A stretch of 64,000 nt of DNA from Pricia mediterranea (GCF_032248455.1 NZ_JAVTTP010000001.1:3501001-3565000); one strand, 5' to 3'. Counted from the stretch's first letter, positions 44,056 to 53,353 are shown. Notes: a model not told the origin generated them from the sequence alone. Program-made: numbers and translations.

Positions 44056-44116
44056 GGTTTTTCTACTCCTTATTTATAATATATTCTATTTTTACTTTTA
44101 TCGTCGCCTTATTTAA

Positions 44117-44147
44117 AGCTAATGTTATACCAGAACTGTAATTAGCT
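44117..44147. promoter_or_regulatory. Inverted repeat between pirin and the sigma-54 activator
   Basis: AGCTAA (44117-44122) and TTAGCT (44142-44147) are perfect arms 19 bp apart in the divergent region. The layout suits an upstream activator site for the neighbouring regulator, but one short repeat in AT-rich DNA is weak evidence. Confidence 0.35.
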
Positions 44148-44255
44148 GTTTTACAAATGAGTACACTATGTCGTGTAAGCATATGTTCTTATTTATGAGA
44201 ATTTTCTGTTATTTGAGAAATATTAACCTATTTTTAACCACAAAGATGTAACCTA

Positions 44256-46022
44256 ATGGCAGAAATCGCAGAGGTAGGGCCTATTAAGGAATGGTTGGTG
44301 GATACCCTTCCCTATGAGGTGTTCTGGGCAAATCGGGACGGCAACATCATTTATGGCAATCAGATACTGTGTGACCGCCTTCAATATAAAAAATCGGAGC
44401 TTACCAAGTTGAGCATATTCGATATCAATAGCACCGTTACCTCCGAGAGCTGGCGGGCGCATTGGGAAAAGGTCCGAAAAAATGGCAGTGACAATTTTAA
44501 GGCGGTACACCGAAATAGATCCGGTAAATTTTATGAGGTAGAGGTATATGCCCAATTTTTCTCTTATGGAGGGGAACAAATGATCTGTGCCATTTTGAAA
44601 GATATCTCGTCCTCCAGCTTTTATAAAAATCTAATTGACAATGTAGAATCTATCGCCAAGGTCGGGGGGTGGAACCTAGATCTTCAAGATGGCACCATTC
44701 TAGTTACGAAAGAGGCACTCTCTATCTTCAAAACCGAGAATAAAGAAGATTTTCATCCCAATAAAATAATCCATTATCTAAAGGATGCCGACCTTTTCAA
44801 AAAAAGTATTGTCAAAGCGACTCGAAATGCCGTACCGTTCGACGAGGTTTTTGAGACTAAAGAAAATCCGAGTAGGTTTATACGTGCCATTGTAAAACCG
44901 GTGCTAAAAGGAGACAAAATTTTTAAGATCGTAGGCGTTTACCAAGATGTTACCGAAGGCAAAGAGCGGGATGTGCAATTACATCGGGCCTTAGAGGAAA
45001 TAAAGAGCTTAAAGGACAAGCTCGAAATCGAAAACGAGTATTTACAGGAAGAAATAAGTGCTAAGATCAATGCCGACAACATCATCTGTAAAAGCGAGGT
45101 TTATGCCAAAGTATTGGAACAAGTACATCTGGTGGCGCCGACAGCTACCACGGTATTGATTACGGGGGAATCCGGTACAGGTAAAGAATTACTGGCAAGT
45201 GCGCTGCACACTAACAGCTTGCGCAAAGAGCGTCCCCTCATAAAAGTGAATTGTGCCACTTTGCCCAAAGAACTCATCGAGAGCGAACTGTTCGGGCATA
45301 AAAAGGGGGCTTTTACCGGTGCTGTCGATGACAAGGTGGGTAAGTTTACGCTTGCCGATGGGGGCACCATTTTCCTGGATGAAATCGGGGAGTTGCCCAT
45401 TGACTTACAATCCAAATTGTTACGGGTTTTACAAGATGGTGAATTTGATGAACTGGGCGGTACAAAGACCATAAAAGTGGATGTGCGGGTAATCGCCGCT
45501 ACCAATAGGCGTCTTGAAAAAATGATAAAGGAAGGTACATTTAGGGAAGATCTTTATTATAGGTTGAATGTGTTTCCAATCTACAATATACCTCTTCGTG
45601 ATAGGAAGGAAGACATTCCGCTACTGGCACAGTTCTTTTTGGAAAAATATTCGGCCAAGGCCGGTAAATCATTCAGACGATTATCCAAAAAAACAGTGAA
45701 CGCGCTAATGGCCTATAGTTTTCCCGGAAATATAAGGGAACTGGAAAATCTAATAGAACGCGCCGTTATCGTCGAAAGTGGAACAACACTGAATATCGGA
45801 AGTTGGATGCCCACGGAATCGGAATCGGAATCTATCAGAACAGGGGGGCTTCTAACCTTTGAGGAAGCCCAACGGCAGCATATTATTCGTGCCTTAAAAC
45901 AGACGGATGGAAAAGTAAGCGGCATTGGCGGCGCTGCCGGCATTTTGGATATGAACGCAAAAACCCTGTTTGCCAGAATTAAAAAATTGGGTATCGAAAA
46001 AGAAACCGTTTTTAATAGCTGA
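44256..46022 (+). CDS. PAS-domain sigma-54-dependent transcriptional activator
   Basis: 588 residues. Two PAS-like sensor regions (about 15-115 and 125-230), a coiled-coil linker (about 235-270), an AAA+ domain with Walker A GESGTGKE (304-311) and the sigma-54-contacting loop GAFTGA (351-356), and a Fis-type helix-turn-helix near the C-terminus (about 550-583, GAAGILDMNAKTLFARI). It activates RpoN promoters in response to an unknown signal sensed by PAS. Divergent from the pirin-yceI genes and the rest of the right stress block. The dead TMEM175-like gene follows. Confidence 0.93.
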   Translation: MAEIAEVGPIKEWLVDTLPYEVFWANRDGNIIYGNQILCDRLQYKKSELTKLSIFDINSTVTSESWRAHWEKVRKNGSDNFKAVHRNRSGKFYEVEVYAQFFSYGGEQMICAILKDISSSSFYKNLIDNVESIAKVGGWNLDLQDGTILVTKEALSIFKTENKEDFHPNKIIHYLKDADLFKKSIVKATRNAVPFDEVFETKENPSRFIRAIVKPVLKGDKIFKIVGVYQDVTEGKERDVQLHRALEEIKSLKDKLEIENEYLQEEISAKINADNIICKSEVYAKVLEQVHLVAPTATTVLITGESGTGKELLASALHTNSLRKERPLIKVNCATLPKELIESELFGHKKGAFTGAVDDKVGKFTLADGGTIFLDEIGELPIDLQSKLLRVLQDGEFDELGGTKTIKVDVRVIAATNRRLEKMIKEGTFREDLYYRLNVFPIYNIPLRDRKEDIPLLAQFFLEKYSAKAGKSFRRLSKKTVNALMAYSFPGNIRELENLIERAVIVESGTTLNIGSWMPTESESESIRTGGLLTFEEAQRQHIIRALKQTDGKVSGIGGAAGILDMNAKTLFARIKKLGIEKETVFNS

Positions 46023-46037
46023 ACCGAACAATATTGA

Positions 46038-46243
46038 ATCGCGACCACTAGTAGATTAGAAGCCTTCAGCGATGGGGTCTCGCCATCGTTATCACTATTA
46101 TGGTTTTGGAGCTTAAGGCTCCGGAAGATGCGACCATGCAGTCTTTGTTCAAAGTACTTCCCGTGTTTATTGGCTATGTGTTGAGCTTTATCTACATAGG
46201 CATCTATTGGAACAACCACCATCACCTGTTTCAAGTGACATAA
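46038..46243 (+). pseudogene. TMEM175-like potassium-channel protein, remnant
   Basis: Reading across one frameshift gives TTSRLEAFSDGV, then AIVITIMVLELKAPED and YWNNHHHLFQVT before a stop. The RxxxFSDGVxAI opening and the NHH motif are the signature of the TMEM175/DUF1211 family. Three lesions are visible. The expected start codon is ATC (46038-46040) instead of ATG, one base is missing near 46080, and a stop comes at 46241-46243, far short of the usual 190-220 residues. The stop lies by a small inverted repeat (AAGTGAC...GTCACTT, 46233-46254). Confidence 0.75.
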
Positions 46244-46287
46244 AACCGTCACTTAAGATAAACTTACCTTGCGTGGACCTGTCGTAT

Positions 46288-46315
46288 AAAAAAGCCCCTC
46301 AATCTCTTGAAGGGC
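46288..46315 (-). terminator. Terminator of the tRNA-Lys gene
   Basis: Read on the minus strand: GCCCTTCAA, loop, TTGAGGGGC, then six T. One mismatch in the stem. It begins 16 nt after the tRNA 3' end. Confidence 0.85.
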
Positions 46316-46330
46316 ATGTTCTCATTACTG

Positions 46331-46403
46331 TGACCTGGCTGGGGCTCGAACCCAGGACCCTCTCCTTAAAAGGGAGATGCTCTACCAACTGAGCTACCAG
46401 GTC
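46331..46403 (-). tRNA. tRNA-Lys (anticodon UUU)
   Basis: 73 nt on the minus strand. The acceptor stem GACCTGG pairs with CCAGGTC plus discriminator A. The D arm has AGCTCAGTTGGTAGAGC, the anticodon loop is CTTTTAA within a TCTCC/GGAGA stem, and the T arm has GGGTTCGAGCCCC. CCA is not encoded. Confidence 0.97.
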
Positions 46404-46452
46404 GGACTAACAACATTTTATATAACGCTAACAATATTCCCTTTAGCGGCTG

Positions 46453-46482
46453 CAAATATAAAAGCAATAATTAATTTGACAA
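46453..46482 (-). promoter_or_regulatory. Promoter of tRNA-Lys
   Basis: On the minus strand TTG (46482 to 46480), a 19-nt spacer and TATATTTG (46460 to 46453), a full-consensus Bacteroidota promoter about 50 bp before the tRNA. Confidence 0.8.
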
Positions 46483-46556
46483 GTCGATTTCAAGAGAAAT
46501 TTGAGATTTCTTTGAATTGGCTCTAAAATGCTTCATTTTTACAAAAAGTCAAAAGC

Positions 46557-47075
46557 GTGAAAATAATTCTATTGGGATATATGGGAAGTGGCAAAACCAC
46601 GGTGGGAAAGAAACTCGCCCGGCAAATGGGACTCCAGTTCTTGGATCTGGATGATTATATCGAGGAAAAGGAAAAATTATCCGTTGCCGATATTTTTGGC
46701 GATAAAGGAGAACTATACTTTAGAAAAAAAGAACACCAGTACCTGAACGAGCTTCTTCTTCGTAAAGACAATTTCGTGCTTTCGGTAGGAGGGGGGACCC
46801 CTTGCTATGGCAAAAATATGGAGACAATCTTAAAGGGTTCGGAGAACGTGTTCTACCTCAAGGTACCTATTGGACAACTGGCGCAACGCCTGTCCCAACA
46901 AAAATCCACGAGGCCTTTAATACGGCATATCCCCGATGGTGAGCTGCCCGAATTCATCGGAAAGCATCTTTTCGAACGCAGTGAATTCTATAATCAAGCC
47001 CACACGGTGATCGACTGCGGCAGTAATGAAGCAATCGATATAGTTGCGGATATCATGAATTCAATGCAACAATGA
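46557..47075 (+). CDS. aroK: Shikimate kinase
   Basis: Fifth step of the shikimate pathway, ATP-dependent 3-phosphorylation of shikimate. 172 residues. The Walker A loop is GYMGSGKTTVG (7-17), the shikimate-binding residues are in FLDLDDYIE and YFRKKE, the GGGTP segment follows, and the lid Arg is in TRPLI. It starts with GTG at 46557; no in-frame ATG upstream fits. Divergent from tRNA-Lys and convergent with the phosphoribosyltransferase gene. Confidence 0.95.
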   Translation: MKIILLGYMGSGKTTVGKKLARQMGLQFLDLDDYIEEKEKLSVADIFGDKGELYFRKKEHQYLNELLLRKDNFVLSVGGGTPCYGKNMETILKGSENVFYLKVPIGQLAQRLSQQKSTRPLIRHIPDGELPEFIGKHLFERSEFYNQAHTVIDCGSNEAIDIVADIMNSMQQ

Positions 47076-47164
47076 ATTAATTCAACAATGAATAAGATAT
47101 CTATTGACTTTCAGTCCGGAACCGTTGTGGAAAACTGGGATTATCAATCCGATTCCTGAGCAGT

Positions 47165-47662
47165 TTAATCCAAATAAACCACATCGTTTTTTGACTTGAA
47201 CTCCACATGAACGTGCTCCTGTAGCGAGGTGGATAATGAAATACCTTTAAAATCGGCTTTCACCGGATATTTCTTGTGATTTCGATTGACCAAAACCGCT
47301 GTTTTTAACTGTTTAAGAGGTGTTTTTAAAAAATGGTGGACCCCGTAGATTAGGGTAGTGCCGGAATTTAATACGTCATCGACCAACACTACGGATTTTT
47401 CGCGATATCCATCCTCGGGAATAGAGGTTTGAACACCGCTTGAAAGGGGGTCGGACTTGTCCATAGTAACGTCGCATAGTGTTATTTCGGCATCGGTGAT
47501 TTGTTTCAGCACGGCTTGCAATTTCTTGGCGAACTGTAATCCCCCTGACGCTATCCCCGCGATGATAATTTCCTTTTCATCGACATTGGCTTCGTAGATT
47601 TGATAGGCGATGCGACGTACGGTATGCTGTATTTGCTCGTGTGTTAGTATCTTGTTGTCCAT
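47165..47662 (-). CDS. Phosphoribosyltransferase-domain protein (PyrR-like)
   Basis: 165 residues from MDNKILTHEQ; an in-frame Met eight codons upstream is less likely. Type I PRTase fold: the PRPP loop is SVVLVDDVLNSGTTL, with GIASGGLQFAKKL before it. The N-terminal helix HEQIQHTVRRIAYQIYE resembles PyrR. It may be a uracil phosphoribosyltransferase or a regulator; no pyr genes are nearby. Its gene is convergent with aroK, as often seen in flavobacteria. Confidence 0.88.
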   Translation of the reverse strand: MDNKILTHEQIQHTVRRIAYQIYEANVDEKEIIIAGIASGGLQFAKKLQAVLKQITDAEITLCDVTMDKSDPLSSGVQTSIPEDGYREKSVVLVDDVLNSGTTLIYGVHHFLKTPLKQLKTAVLVNRNHKKYPVKADFKGISLSTSLQEHVHVEFKSKNDVVYLD

Positions 47663-47813
47663 ATGGATGGGATATCTGTTGTTCAAAGATAAACGGGAGA
47701 GCGGGAATTAGAACCATTTCTGACCGATTTTCCTATCTGAATCTATTTTTGGGATAAGAAGTCAAGTAGTCACGCTCGACATTTTGGTTTAATATCCGAT
47801 TCTTCCTTCAGTA

Positions 47814-48200
47814 CTATTCTTCCACGGAGGATGGCCCTTCGTCCAGATACTCCTCGATATCGCGTCGGTCTTTTTTTGTGGGTCTTCCCGTACCTTTCTT
47901 TCGGTAGTGTTCCTTGGTTTTTTTCAATAGCTCGCCGTGTTCATAGACTTCCTTGGGGGTGGTGTCTTTCCGGTAGATATCCACCAGCTTGGCCCCGACC
48001 CGACTCTTGGGGATATCGAGTACGGTAAGCTGTAGGTCGATCTGGTTTTTGCGAACTTGGACTTCATCCATTGGAAAAACCTCACGCGACGGTTTCACCA
48101 CCTGGTCGTTGACCTTTACCTGTCCCTTTTTACAGGCCCTCGAGGCAACGCTACGGGTCTTAAAATAACGGACGTGCCAAAGGTATTTATCGATACGCAT
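47814..48200 (-). CDS. hslR: S4-domain RNA-binding protein, Hsp15 family
   Basis: 128 residues. The N-terminal S4 domain (about 1-60) opens RIDKYLWHVRYFKTRSVASRACKKGQVKVN, the diagnostic HslR sequence, followed by a basic then acidic tail (EYLDEGPSSVEE). Hsp15 binds stalled 50S subunits that still carry nascent chain and helps recycle them. Divergent from the FKBP lipoprotein with 70 nt between. Confidence 0.9.
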   Translation of the reverse strand: MRIDKYLWHVRYFKTRSVASRACKKGQVKVNDQVVKPSREVFPMDEVQVRKNQIDLQLTVLDIPKSRVGAKLVDIYRKDTTPKEVYEHGELLKKTKEHYRKKGTGRPTKKDRRDIEEYLDEGPSSVEE

Positions 48201-48270
48201 GGAAAATCTTTGTTAAGGTCTCGAACAAAAGTAAGGGAAAATTGTATCTTGCCGCTTTTAAAAACGAAAG

Positions 48271-49110
48271 ATGATAATGAGTAGAGTAGCTGCCTTGTTT
48301 GCCGTGGGATTACTGGTAATTTCCTGTAATAATGATGATGAAGGTGCGCCCCCACCCGTGCCCCCAAGACCCTTGGCTGAAGTTGCTGCAGAGGATGAGG
48401 CCAAAATTCAGGAGTATCTCAATACCCATTATTATAATTATGAGGATTTTGAAAATCCGACCGAGGATTTTGATTATCGGGTTGTGGTCAAAAAAATTCC
48501 AGAAGGGGATACGCTGTTAAAACCCCTTTCGATGCAAACGGCAAGCAAGACCGTGCATCTATCATCGAGTGACCTTAATCTTGAAGGGGATGAGCAAAAT
48601 ATCGAACACAAGATGTACTTTCTAAAGGCCCGGGAAGGCGTGGGCGAAAGCCCGACGGAGGTCGATTCCGTTTTTCTTAGGTACGAGGGATCTCGTTTAG
48701 ACGGAACTGTTTTCGATAGCAACATCGGTAACCCCTCTTGGCTCGATTTACAAGGTACTTTGTCACAAGGCAATAGTGGAACGATTCAAGGTTTTAAACG
48801 AGGGCTGCCTCAGTTTAAATCCGGAGGGGATATCATCGTCAATGATGACGGTACTTTCGAAGTCAAGGGTTTTGGTTCAGGTCTGTTGATATTTCCATCG
48901 GCTTTGGGTTATTACAATAGTCCGAACGTTGGTGCTTCTTATTCGCCTTTAGTATTCAATATACAGTTGTTGGTGAGCAATACTGCGGATCATGATCGCG
49001 ATGGTACCCCGACAAAGGATGAAGTGGAAATTGATGAGGAGGGGAACGTCACTTTGACCGATACCAACAACGATGGCATCCCCGATTATCTTGATCCCGA
49101 TACGAAATAG
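48271..49110 (+). CDS. FKBP-type peptidyl-prolyl isomerase, lipoprotein
   Basis: 279 residues. Lipoprotein signal (LVISC, Cys about 19). The C-terminal half (about 140-235) is an FKBP domain: YEGSRLDGTVFDSN, GFKRGLPQFKSGG and FPSALGYYNSPNVG-SPLVFNIQLL. The last 40 residues (DHDRDGTPTKDEVEID...DTNNDGIPDYLDPD) are two calcium-binding DxDxDG-type repeats, unusual as a tail for an FKBP. Envelope-anchored folding helper is the likely role. A strong terminator follows. Confidence 0.9.
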   Translation: MIMSRVAALFAVGLLVISCNNDDEGAPPPVPPRPLAEVAAEDEAKIQEYLNTHYYNYEDFENPTEDFDYRVVVKKIPEGDTLLKPLSMQTASKTVHLSSSDLNLEGDEQNIEHKMYFLKAREGVGESPTEVDSVFLRYEGSRLDGTVFDSNIGNPSWLDLQGTLSQGNSGTIQGFKRGLPQFKSGGDIIVNDDGTFEVKGFGSGLLIFPSALGYYNSPNVGASYSPLVFNIQLLVSNTADHDRDGTPTKDEVEIDEEGNVTLTDTNNDGIPDYLDPDTK

Positions 49111-49138
49111 CTTCCGAGCGAATCTACATCTTTAAAAA

Positions 49139-49177
49139 ACAAAGCCGTCTCCAACAATGAAGACGGCTTTGTTTTTT
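49139..49177. terminator. Bidirectional terminator
   Basis: ACAAAGCCGTCT, a loop of about 9 nt and AGACGGCTTTGT with an A-tract before and six T after. It lies between the convergent FKBP and outer-membrane protein genes and can serve both. Confidence 0.9.
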
Positions 49178-49272
49178 ATTACGAAGCTCCAAACTCCGTC
49201 AAGTGCGCAGTAATATATCATTCGGTCACTATTCCGAGACTATAGATTCAGAAAGACTTCCCTAAAGGCATC

Positions 49273-49884
49273 CTACAATTTCAAGGATACCGCAAAGACC
49301 ACCTGCGAAGGCCTGGAATCGACCCGGCCGGAAATCTCTGGTGTAATATTGTCGCCGATAAACTCCGCTTCATTTTCCGAGAATCCCCTTTGGTAGCGTA
49401 CGTCGAGTCCCAAACGGCCCAGATCTACCCCGGCTCCGATGTGCAGCCCAACGGTAAAATCCTTTTCCGCATCGTTGATATTAAAGCCCTCCAAATCATT
49501 GTTCAGTATATACTGAAAGGCGGGGCCTGCGAACACATGTAAGGGACCGATAAGCTTGGCTCCGACCAATACGGGCAGGTCCAACTTTGATATATCATAT
49601 TTGGTGCCCCCGTTTAGATCGTAGGCGCTTTGCGTTTTAGTATAGATCAATTCCGGGCGGAGATACAAGCGTAGCAGCTGCAGTTGGCCGAACACCCCGA
49701 CGTGGTAACCGACTTTTCCGTCCGAACCCTGAACGATGTTCTCGGCGGCATCGCCAACAGAGGCAATCAGGTCACCGTTCTGATTGTAGTTGAGTCCACC
49801 TTTGATTCCGAACCCTGATTTCGATTGTGAAAAGGCAGCGATGCTGAATAGCGCAAAGGCCGCCGCAAGCAGTGAATTTTTCAT
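49273..49884 (-). CDS. Outer-membrane beta-barrel protein (PorT-like)
   Basis: 203 residues with a Sec signal (ending AFSQS, about 21). The sequence alternates short amphipathic strands typical of 8-stranded barrels: GFGIKGGLNYNQNG at the start, RPELIYT, GLHIGAGVDLGRLGLDVRYQRG, and a C-terminal strand ending VSLKL. A member of the Bacteroidota PorT/outer-membrane-beta-barrel family; specific function unknown. Confidence 0.88.
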   Translation of the reverse strand: MKNSLLAAAFALFSIAAFSQSKSGFGIKGGLNYNQNGDLIASVGDAAENIVQGSDGKVGYHVGVFGQLQLLRLYLRPELIYTKTQSAYDLNGGTKYDISKLDLPVLVGAKLIGPLHVFAGPAFQYILNNDLEGFNINDAEKDFTVGLHIGAGVDLGRLGLDVRYQRGFSENEAEFIGDNITPEISGRVDSRPSQVVFAVSLKL

Positions 49885-50047
49885 ATATAGTGTTTGTTTA
49901 TGTGGTTATCACGGCATCAAAAACAATACCGCGATAACCGTAGCGTTTCTATCCCTTACAACGGCAGCTCAATGGGTTTATTGTACCGACTCCCTAATTT
50001 GAATTGCATTTATTTTTTCCTTAAGGATCTAATGCGGGTCAGATGAC

Positions 50048-50055
50048 TATCTTTG
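50048..50055 (+). promoter_or_regulatory. -7 element of the tgt promoter
   Basis: TATCTTTG matches TAnnTTTG and places the transcript start near 50062. That excludes the TTG at 50053 as start codon and supports the TTG at 50074. No -33 element is evident. Confidence 0.55.
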
Positions 50056-50073
50056 TCCCCAATATTACGAAAT

Positions 50074-51204
50074 TTGAAGTTTACCCTACACCAAACGGAC
50101 GTTAAAAGCAAGGCGCGGGCCGGGACCATGGTCACTGATCACGGCGCAATTGAAACCCCGATTTTTATGCCTGTGGGCACCGTGGCTTCCGTAAAAAGCG
50201 TACATCAGCGTGAATTAAAGCAAGATATCGACCCCGATGTCATCCTCGGGAATACCTACCACCTCTTTCTTCGTCCCAAGACCGATATCCTCAAACAGGC
50301 GGGGGGACTCCACAAGTTCATGGGATGGGACCGGAACATCCTTACCGACAGCGGCGGCTATCAGGTCTATTCCCTATCCAACAATAGAAAAATCAAGGAA
50401 GAAGGGGTCAAGTTCAAATCCCATATCGACGGATCGACCCATCTTTTCACCCCCGAACGGGTCATGGAAATCCAACGTATTATCGGGGCCGATATCATCA
50501 TGGCCTTCGACGAATGTACCCCATATCCCTGTGATTACAACTACGCCGAACGCTCCATGCACATGACCCACCGCTGGCTGGAACGCTGTATCGCGCATCT
50601 GGAGAAAACACCTTTGGAATACGGATATTCCCAAACCTTTTTCCCGATCGTACAGGGCTCGACCTATTTGGACCTTCGAAAACGCTCCGCCGAATATATC
50701 GCCGGGGTAGGGGCGGAGGGCAATGCCATTGGGGGGCTGTCCGTAGGGGAGCCCGCCGAAGAGATGTATGCCATGGCCGAGGTGGTCTGTGACATCCTTC
50801 CCGAAGACAAGCCGCGCTATTTGATGGGGGTAGGAACGCCAATCAATATCCTGGAAAACATTGCCCTGGGCGTCGATATGTTCGACTGCGTCATGCCGAC
50901 CCGAAACGCGAGAAACGGCATGTTGTTCACGGCGCACGGCACCATCAACATCAAGAACAAAAAGTGGGAAAACGATTTTTCCCCGGTTGATGAAATGGGC
51001 CTCACCTTTGTCGACACCGAATACTCGAAGGCCTATCTGCGGCATCTTTTCGCGGCCAATGAATATTTGGGCAAGCAGATTGCCACCATACACAACCTCG
51101 GTTTCTACCTCTGGTTGGTTAGGGAGGCGAGAAAGCATATTTTAGCGGGGGATTTTTCAGAGTGGAAGACCGTCATGGTCAAACAAATGGATAAAAGGCT
51201 GTAG
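50074..51204 (+). CDS. tgt: tRNA-guanine (queuine) transglycosylase
   Basis: Replaces G34 by preQ1 in GUN anticodons; cytoplasmic TIM-barrel enzyme, 376 residues from the TTG at 50074, which gives the family start KFTLHQTD. Active-site residues are visible: the proton-acceptor Asp in LTDSGGYQVYS, the nucleophile Asp region DCVMPTRNARNG, and GGLSVGE. The usual zinc-site block CxCxxC is replaced by LTFVDTEYSKAYLRHLF, with no cysteine, a form I believe common in Bacteroidota. Followed 2 nt later by the LptF/G gene. Confidence 0.94.
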   Translation: MKFTLHQTDVKSKARAGTMVTDHGAIETPIFMPVGTVASVKSVHQRELKQDIDPDVILGNTYHLFLRPKTDILKQAGGLHKFMGWDRNILTDSGGYQVYSLSNNRKIKEEGVKFKSHIDGSTHLFTPERVMEIQRIIGADIIMAFDECTPYPCDYNYAERSMHMTHRWLERCIAHLEKTPLEYGYSQTFFPIVQGSTYLDLRKRSAEYIAGVGAEGNAIGGLSVGEPAEEMYAMAEVVCDILPEDKPRYLMGVGTPINILENIALGVDMFDCVMPTRNARNGMLFTAHGTINIKNKKWENDFSPVDEMGLTFVDTEYSKAYLRHLFAANEYLGKQIATIHNLGFYLWLVREARKHILAGDFSEWKTVMVKQMDKRL

Positions 51205-51206
51205 AA

Positions 51207-52289
51207 GTGCTGACCATAATCGACAAATACATACTGAAACGCTACCTGGTCACTTTTGGGGTCATGATTTTGTTGTTCATTCCCATTGGGATTATGGCCC
51301 ACTTGGCCGAACAGATCGGTAGAATGCAGGCCAATGAGGCGCCTTTGGACGAGATTATAGTCTATTTCGGTAACTTTACGATATATATAGGAAGCCTACT
51401 GTTTCCGATCTTCCTCTTTCTTTCCATTATCTTTTTCACCTCGAAGCTGGCCAGTAATACCGAAATCGTGGCCATTTTAAGCTCCGGGGTATCCTACGGC
51501 AGGTTTTTAAGGCCCTATTTGATCGGGGCATCCATCATCGCCCTAATCATGTTCGTCCTGGGGATGTTCATCGTGCCCTCCGCAAGTTTGGGATTCAACG
51601 AGTTTAAATACAAATACATTAAAAAAGGCAAGCAGGATCGGGTCACCAGCAACGTCTTTACTCAATTGAACAAGACCGATTATATCTATGTCAGCAATTT
51701 TGACCCGGCCCGACAGATCGGCTATAACTTTACCTACGAACGTTTTAATGAGGATGACCAATTGGATTTCAAGATATCGGCAGCCAATATCCGATGGGTC
51801 GAAAAGGATAGCGCGTACCGCTTGACCTCCTATACCAAGCGAAAGATGGTGGGCGATACCGCGCTGGTGGATACCAAACGCCGGCTGGATACCCTGTTCA
51901 CCTTCGATATAAGCGATCTGACCCCGGTGTCTTACGTGGCCGAGACCAAGAATATCTTCGAACTGAACAAGTTTATCGAAGACCAGCGGCAGAAGGGCGC
52001 CTCGAACATCAACACGTATGTCTTGGTAAAATATAAAAGGTGGGCCTTGCCGATATCCGCCTTTATCCTGACCATCATTGCGGTGGCCGTGGCCTCGGTA
52101 AAGCGCAGGGGCGGCATGGGCGTGAACCTGGCCTTCGGAATAATCGTGGCCTTTATATTTATATTTTTTGACAAGGTTTTCGGTACCTTGGCCGAACAGT
52201 CCGGCTTTTCACCCTTATTGGCCGTGGTGCTGCCGAACCTGCTCTTTGGTATTTTGGCTTTTGTGCTCCTGCAGAAGGCAAAGCGGTAG
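51207..52289 (+). CDS. LptF/LptG-family permease
   Basis: 360 residues with the LptF/G layout: three N-terminal membrane helices (about 10-30, 55-77, 100-122), a periplasmic beta-jellyroll domain (about 125-265), and three C-terminal helices (about 275-355). It extracts lipopolysaccharide from the inner membrane with LptB as ATPase. Opening [13 protein letters not shown] is typical. GTG start two nt after the tgt stop; same operon as tgt, an order widespread in Bacteroidota. Confidence 0.92.
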   Translation: MLTIIDKYILKRYLVTFGVMILLFIPIGIMAHLAEQIGRMQANEAPLDEIIVYFGNFTIYIGSLLFPIFLFLSIIFFTSKLASNTEIVAILSSGVSYGRFLRPYLIGASIIALIMFVLGMFIVPSASLGFNEFKYKYIKKGKQDRVTSNVFTQLNKTDYIYVSNFDPARQIGYNFTYERFNEDDQLDFKISAANIRWVEKDSAYRLTSYTKRKMVGDTALVDTKRRLDTLFTFDISDLTPVSYVAETKNIFELNKFIEDQRQKGASNINTYVLVKYKRWALPISAFILTIIAVAVASVKRRGGMGVNLAFGIIVAFIFIFFDKVFGTLAEQSGFSPLLAVVLPNLLFGILAFVLLQKAKR

Positions 52290-52309
52290 GCAGTCAGGTT
52301 TTAAAATTT

Positions 52310-52317
52310 TATATTTG
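52310..52317 (+). promoter_or_regulatory. -7 element of the accA promoter
   Basis: TATATTTG, a perfect -7 consensus, 26 nt before the accA start. No clear -33 element. Confidence 0.55.
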
Positions 52318-52342
52318 TCCAATCAAACAAACCTATCAGAAC

Positions 52343-53296
52343 ATGGAATATCTCGATTTTGAACTTCCCATCAAGGAACTCGAAGAACAGCTCGATAAGT
52401 GTATGGTCATCGGGGAGGAGAGCGATGTCGACGTGACCGAGACCTGCAAGCAGATCGAACAGAAACTGGCCGATACCCGTAAGGAAATCTATAAGAACCT
52501 TACCGCTTGGCAGCGCGTACAGCTGTCCCGACACCCGAATCGTCCCTATACGTTGGACTATATCAATGCCATCTGTGGTGATACTTTTCTTGAACTTCAC
52601 GGGGACCGAAACGTCAAGGACGATAAGGCGATGATTACAGGGCTTGGGAAAATCGACGACCAAAGCTATATGTTTCTCGGACAGCAAAAAGGCTATAACA
52701 CCAAGACTAGGCAGTATCGCAATTTTGGAATGGCCAATCCCGAGGGATACCGTAAAGCCCTCCGCGCCATGAAATCCGCCGAAAAGTTCGGAATACCCGT
52801 GGTGTGCCTGATCGACACCCCCGGCGCCTACCCGGGCATCGAGGCCGAGGAAAGGGGACAGGGCGAAGCCATCGCACGGAATATTTTGGAAATGACCCGT
52901 CTTAAAGTGCCGATCATTGTCGTCATCATAGGCGAAGGGGCCTCCGGCGGGGCTTTGGGCATCGGGGTAGGTGATAAAGTACTGATGTTGGAAAATACTT
53001 GGTATTCGGTCATTTCGCCCGAATCGTGCTCCTCCATCCTTTGGCGTAGTTGGGAATATAAGGAACAGGCCGCGGAAGCCTTAAAACTGACGGCCAAGGA
53101 TATGAAAAAATTAAAGTTGATCGATGAGATCGTACGTGAGCCTGCGGGAGGTGCACACGCCAATCGGGATAAAACCTTTGAAATCGTCAAGAATAAAATT
53201 AGGACCCATTATGAGGAGCTTGAAAAGTTATCCCCAAAAGAATTGGTAGAGCAACGGATGGATAAATATTCCCAAATGGGAGTTTACAACGGCTGA
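52343..53296 (+). CDS. accA: Acetyl-CoA carboxylase carboxyltransferase subunit alpha
   Basis: 317 residues, normal length. With AccD it transfers carboxyl from carboxybiotin to acetyl-CoA, the first step of fatty-acid synthesis. Family marks: [13 protein letters not shown], the ELHGDRN loop, [21 protein letters not shown], the oxyanion [12 protein letters not shown], and [10 protein letters not shown]. It has its own TATATTTG promoter element and a strong hairpin terminator after the stop. Confidence 0.97.
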   Translation: MEYLDFELPIKELEEQLDKCMVIGEESDVDVTETCKQIEQKLADTRKEIYKNLTAWQRVQLSRHPNRPYTLDYINAICGDTFLELHGDRNVKDDKAMITGLGKIDDQSYMFLGQQKGYNTKTRQYRNFGMANPEGYRKALRAMKSAEKFGIPVVCLIDTPGAYPGIEAEERGQGEAIARNILEMTRLKVPIIVVIIGEGASGGALGIGVGDKVLMLENTWYSVISPESCSSILWRSWEYKEQAAEALKLTAKDMKKLKLIDEIVREPAGGAHANRDKTFEIVKNKIRTHYEELEKLSPKELVEQRMDKYSQMGVYNG

Positions 53297-53317
53297 TACA
53301 CGATTTTATCAAGTTCG

Positions 53318-53353
53318 AAAAAATCCGAAGAAGCTTTTCTTCGGATTTTTTTT
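53318..53353. terminator. Terminator after accA
   Basis: AAAAAATCCGAAGAA, loop GCTT, then TTCTTCGGATTTTTTT. A long stem with A-tract and T-tract, 21 nt after the accA stop. Confidence 0.92.

Noticed and set aside
50053..50073. Earlier TTG start for tgt
   Set aside because: It overlaps the TATCTTTG promoter element, and the extra seven residues are absent from the family.
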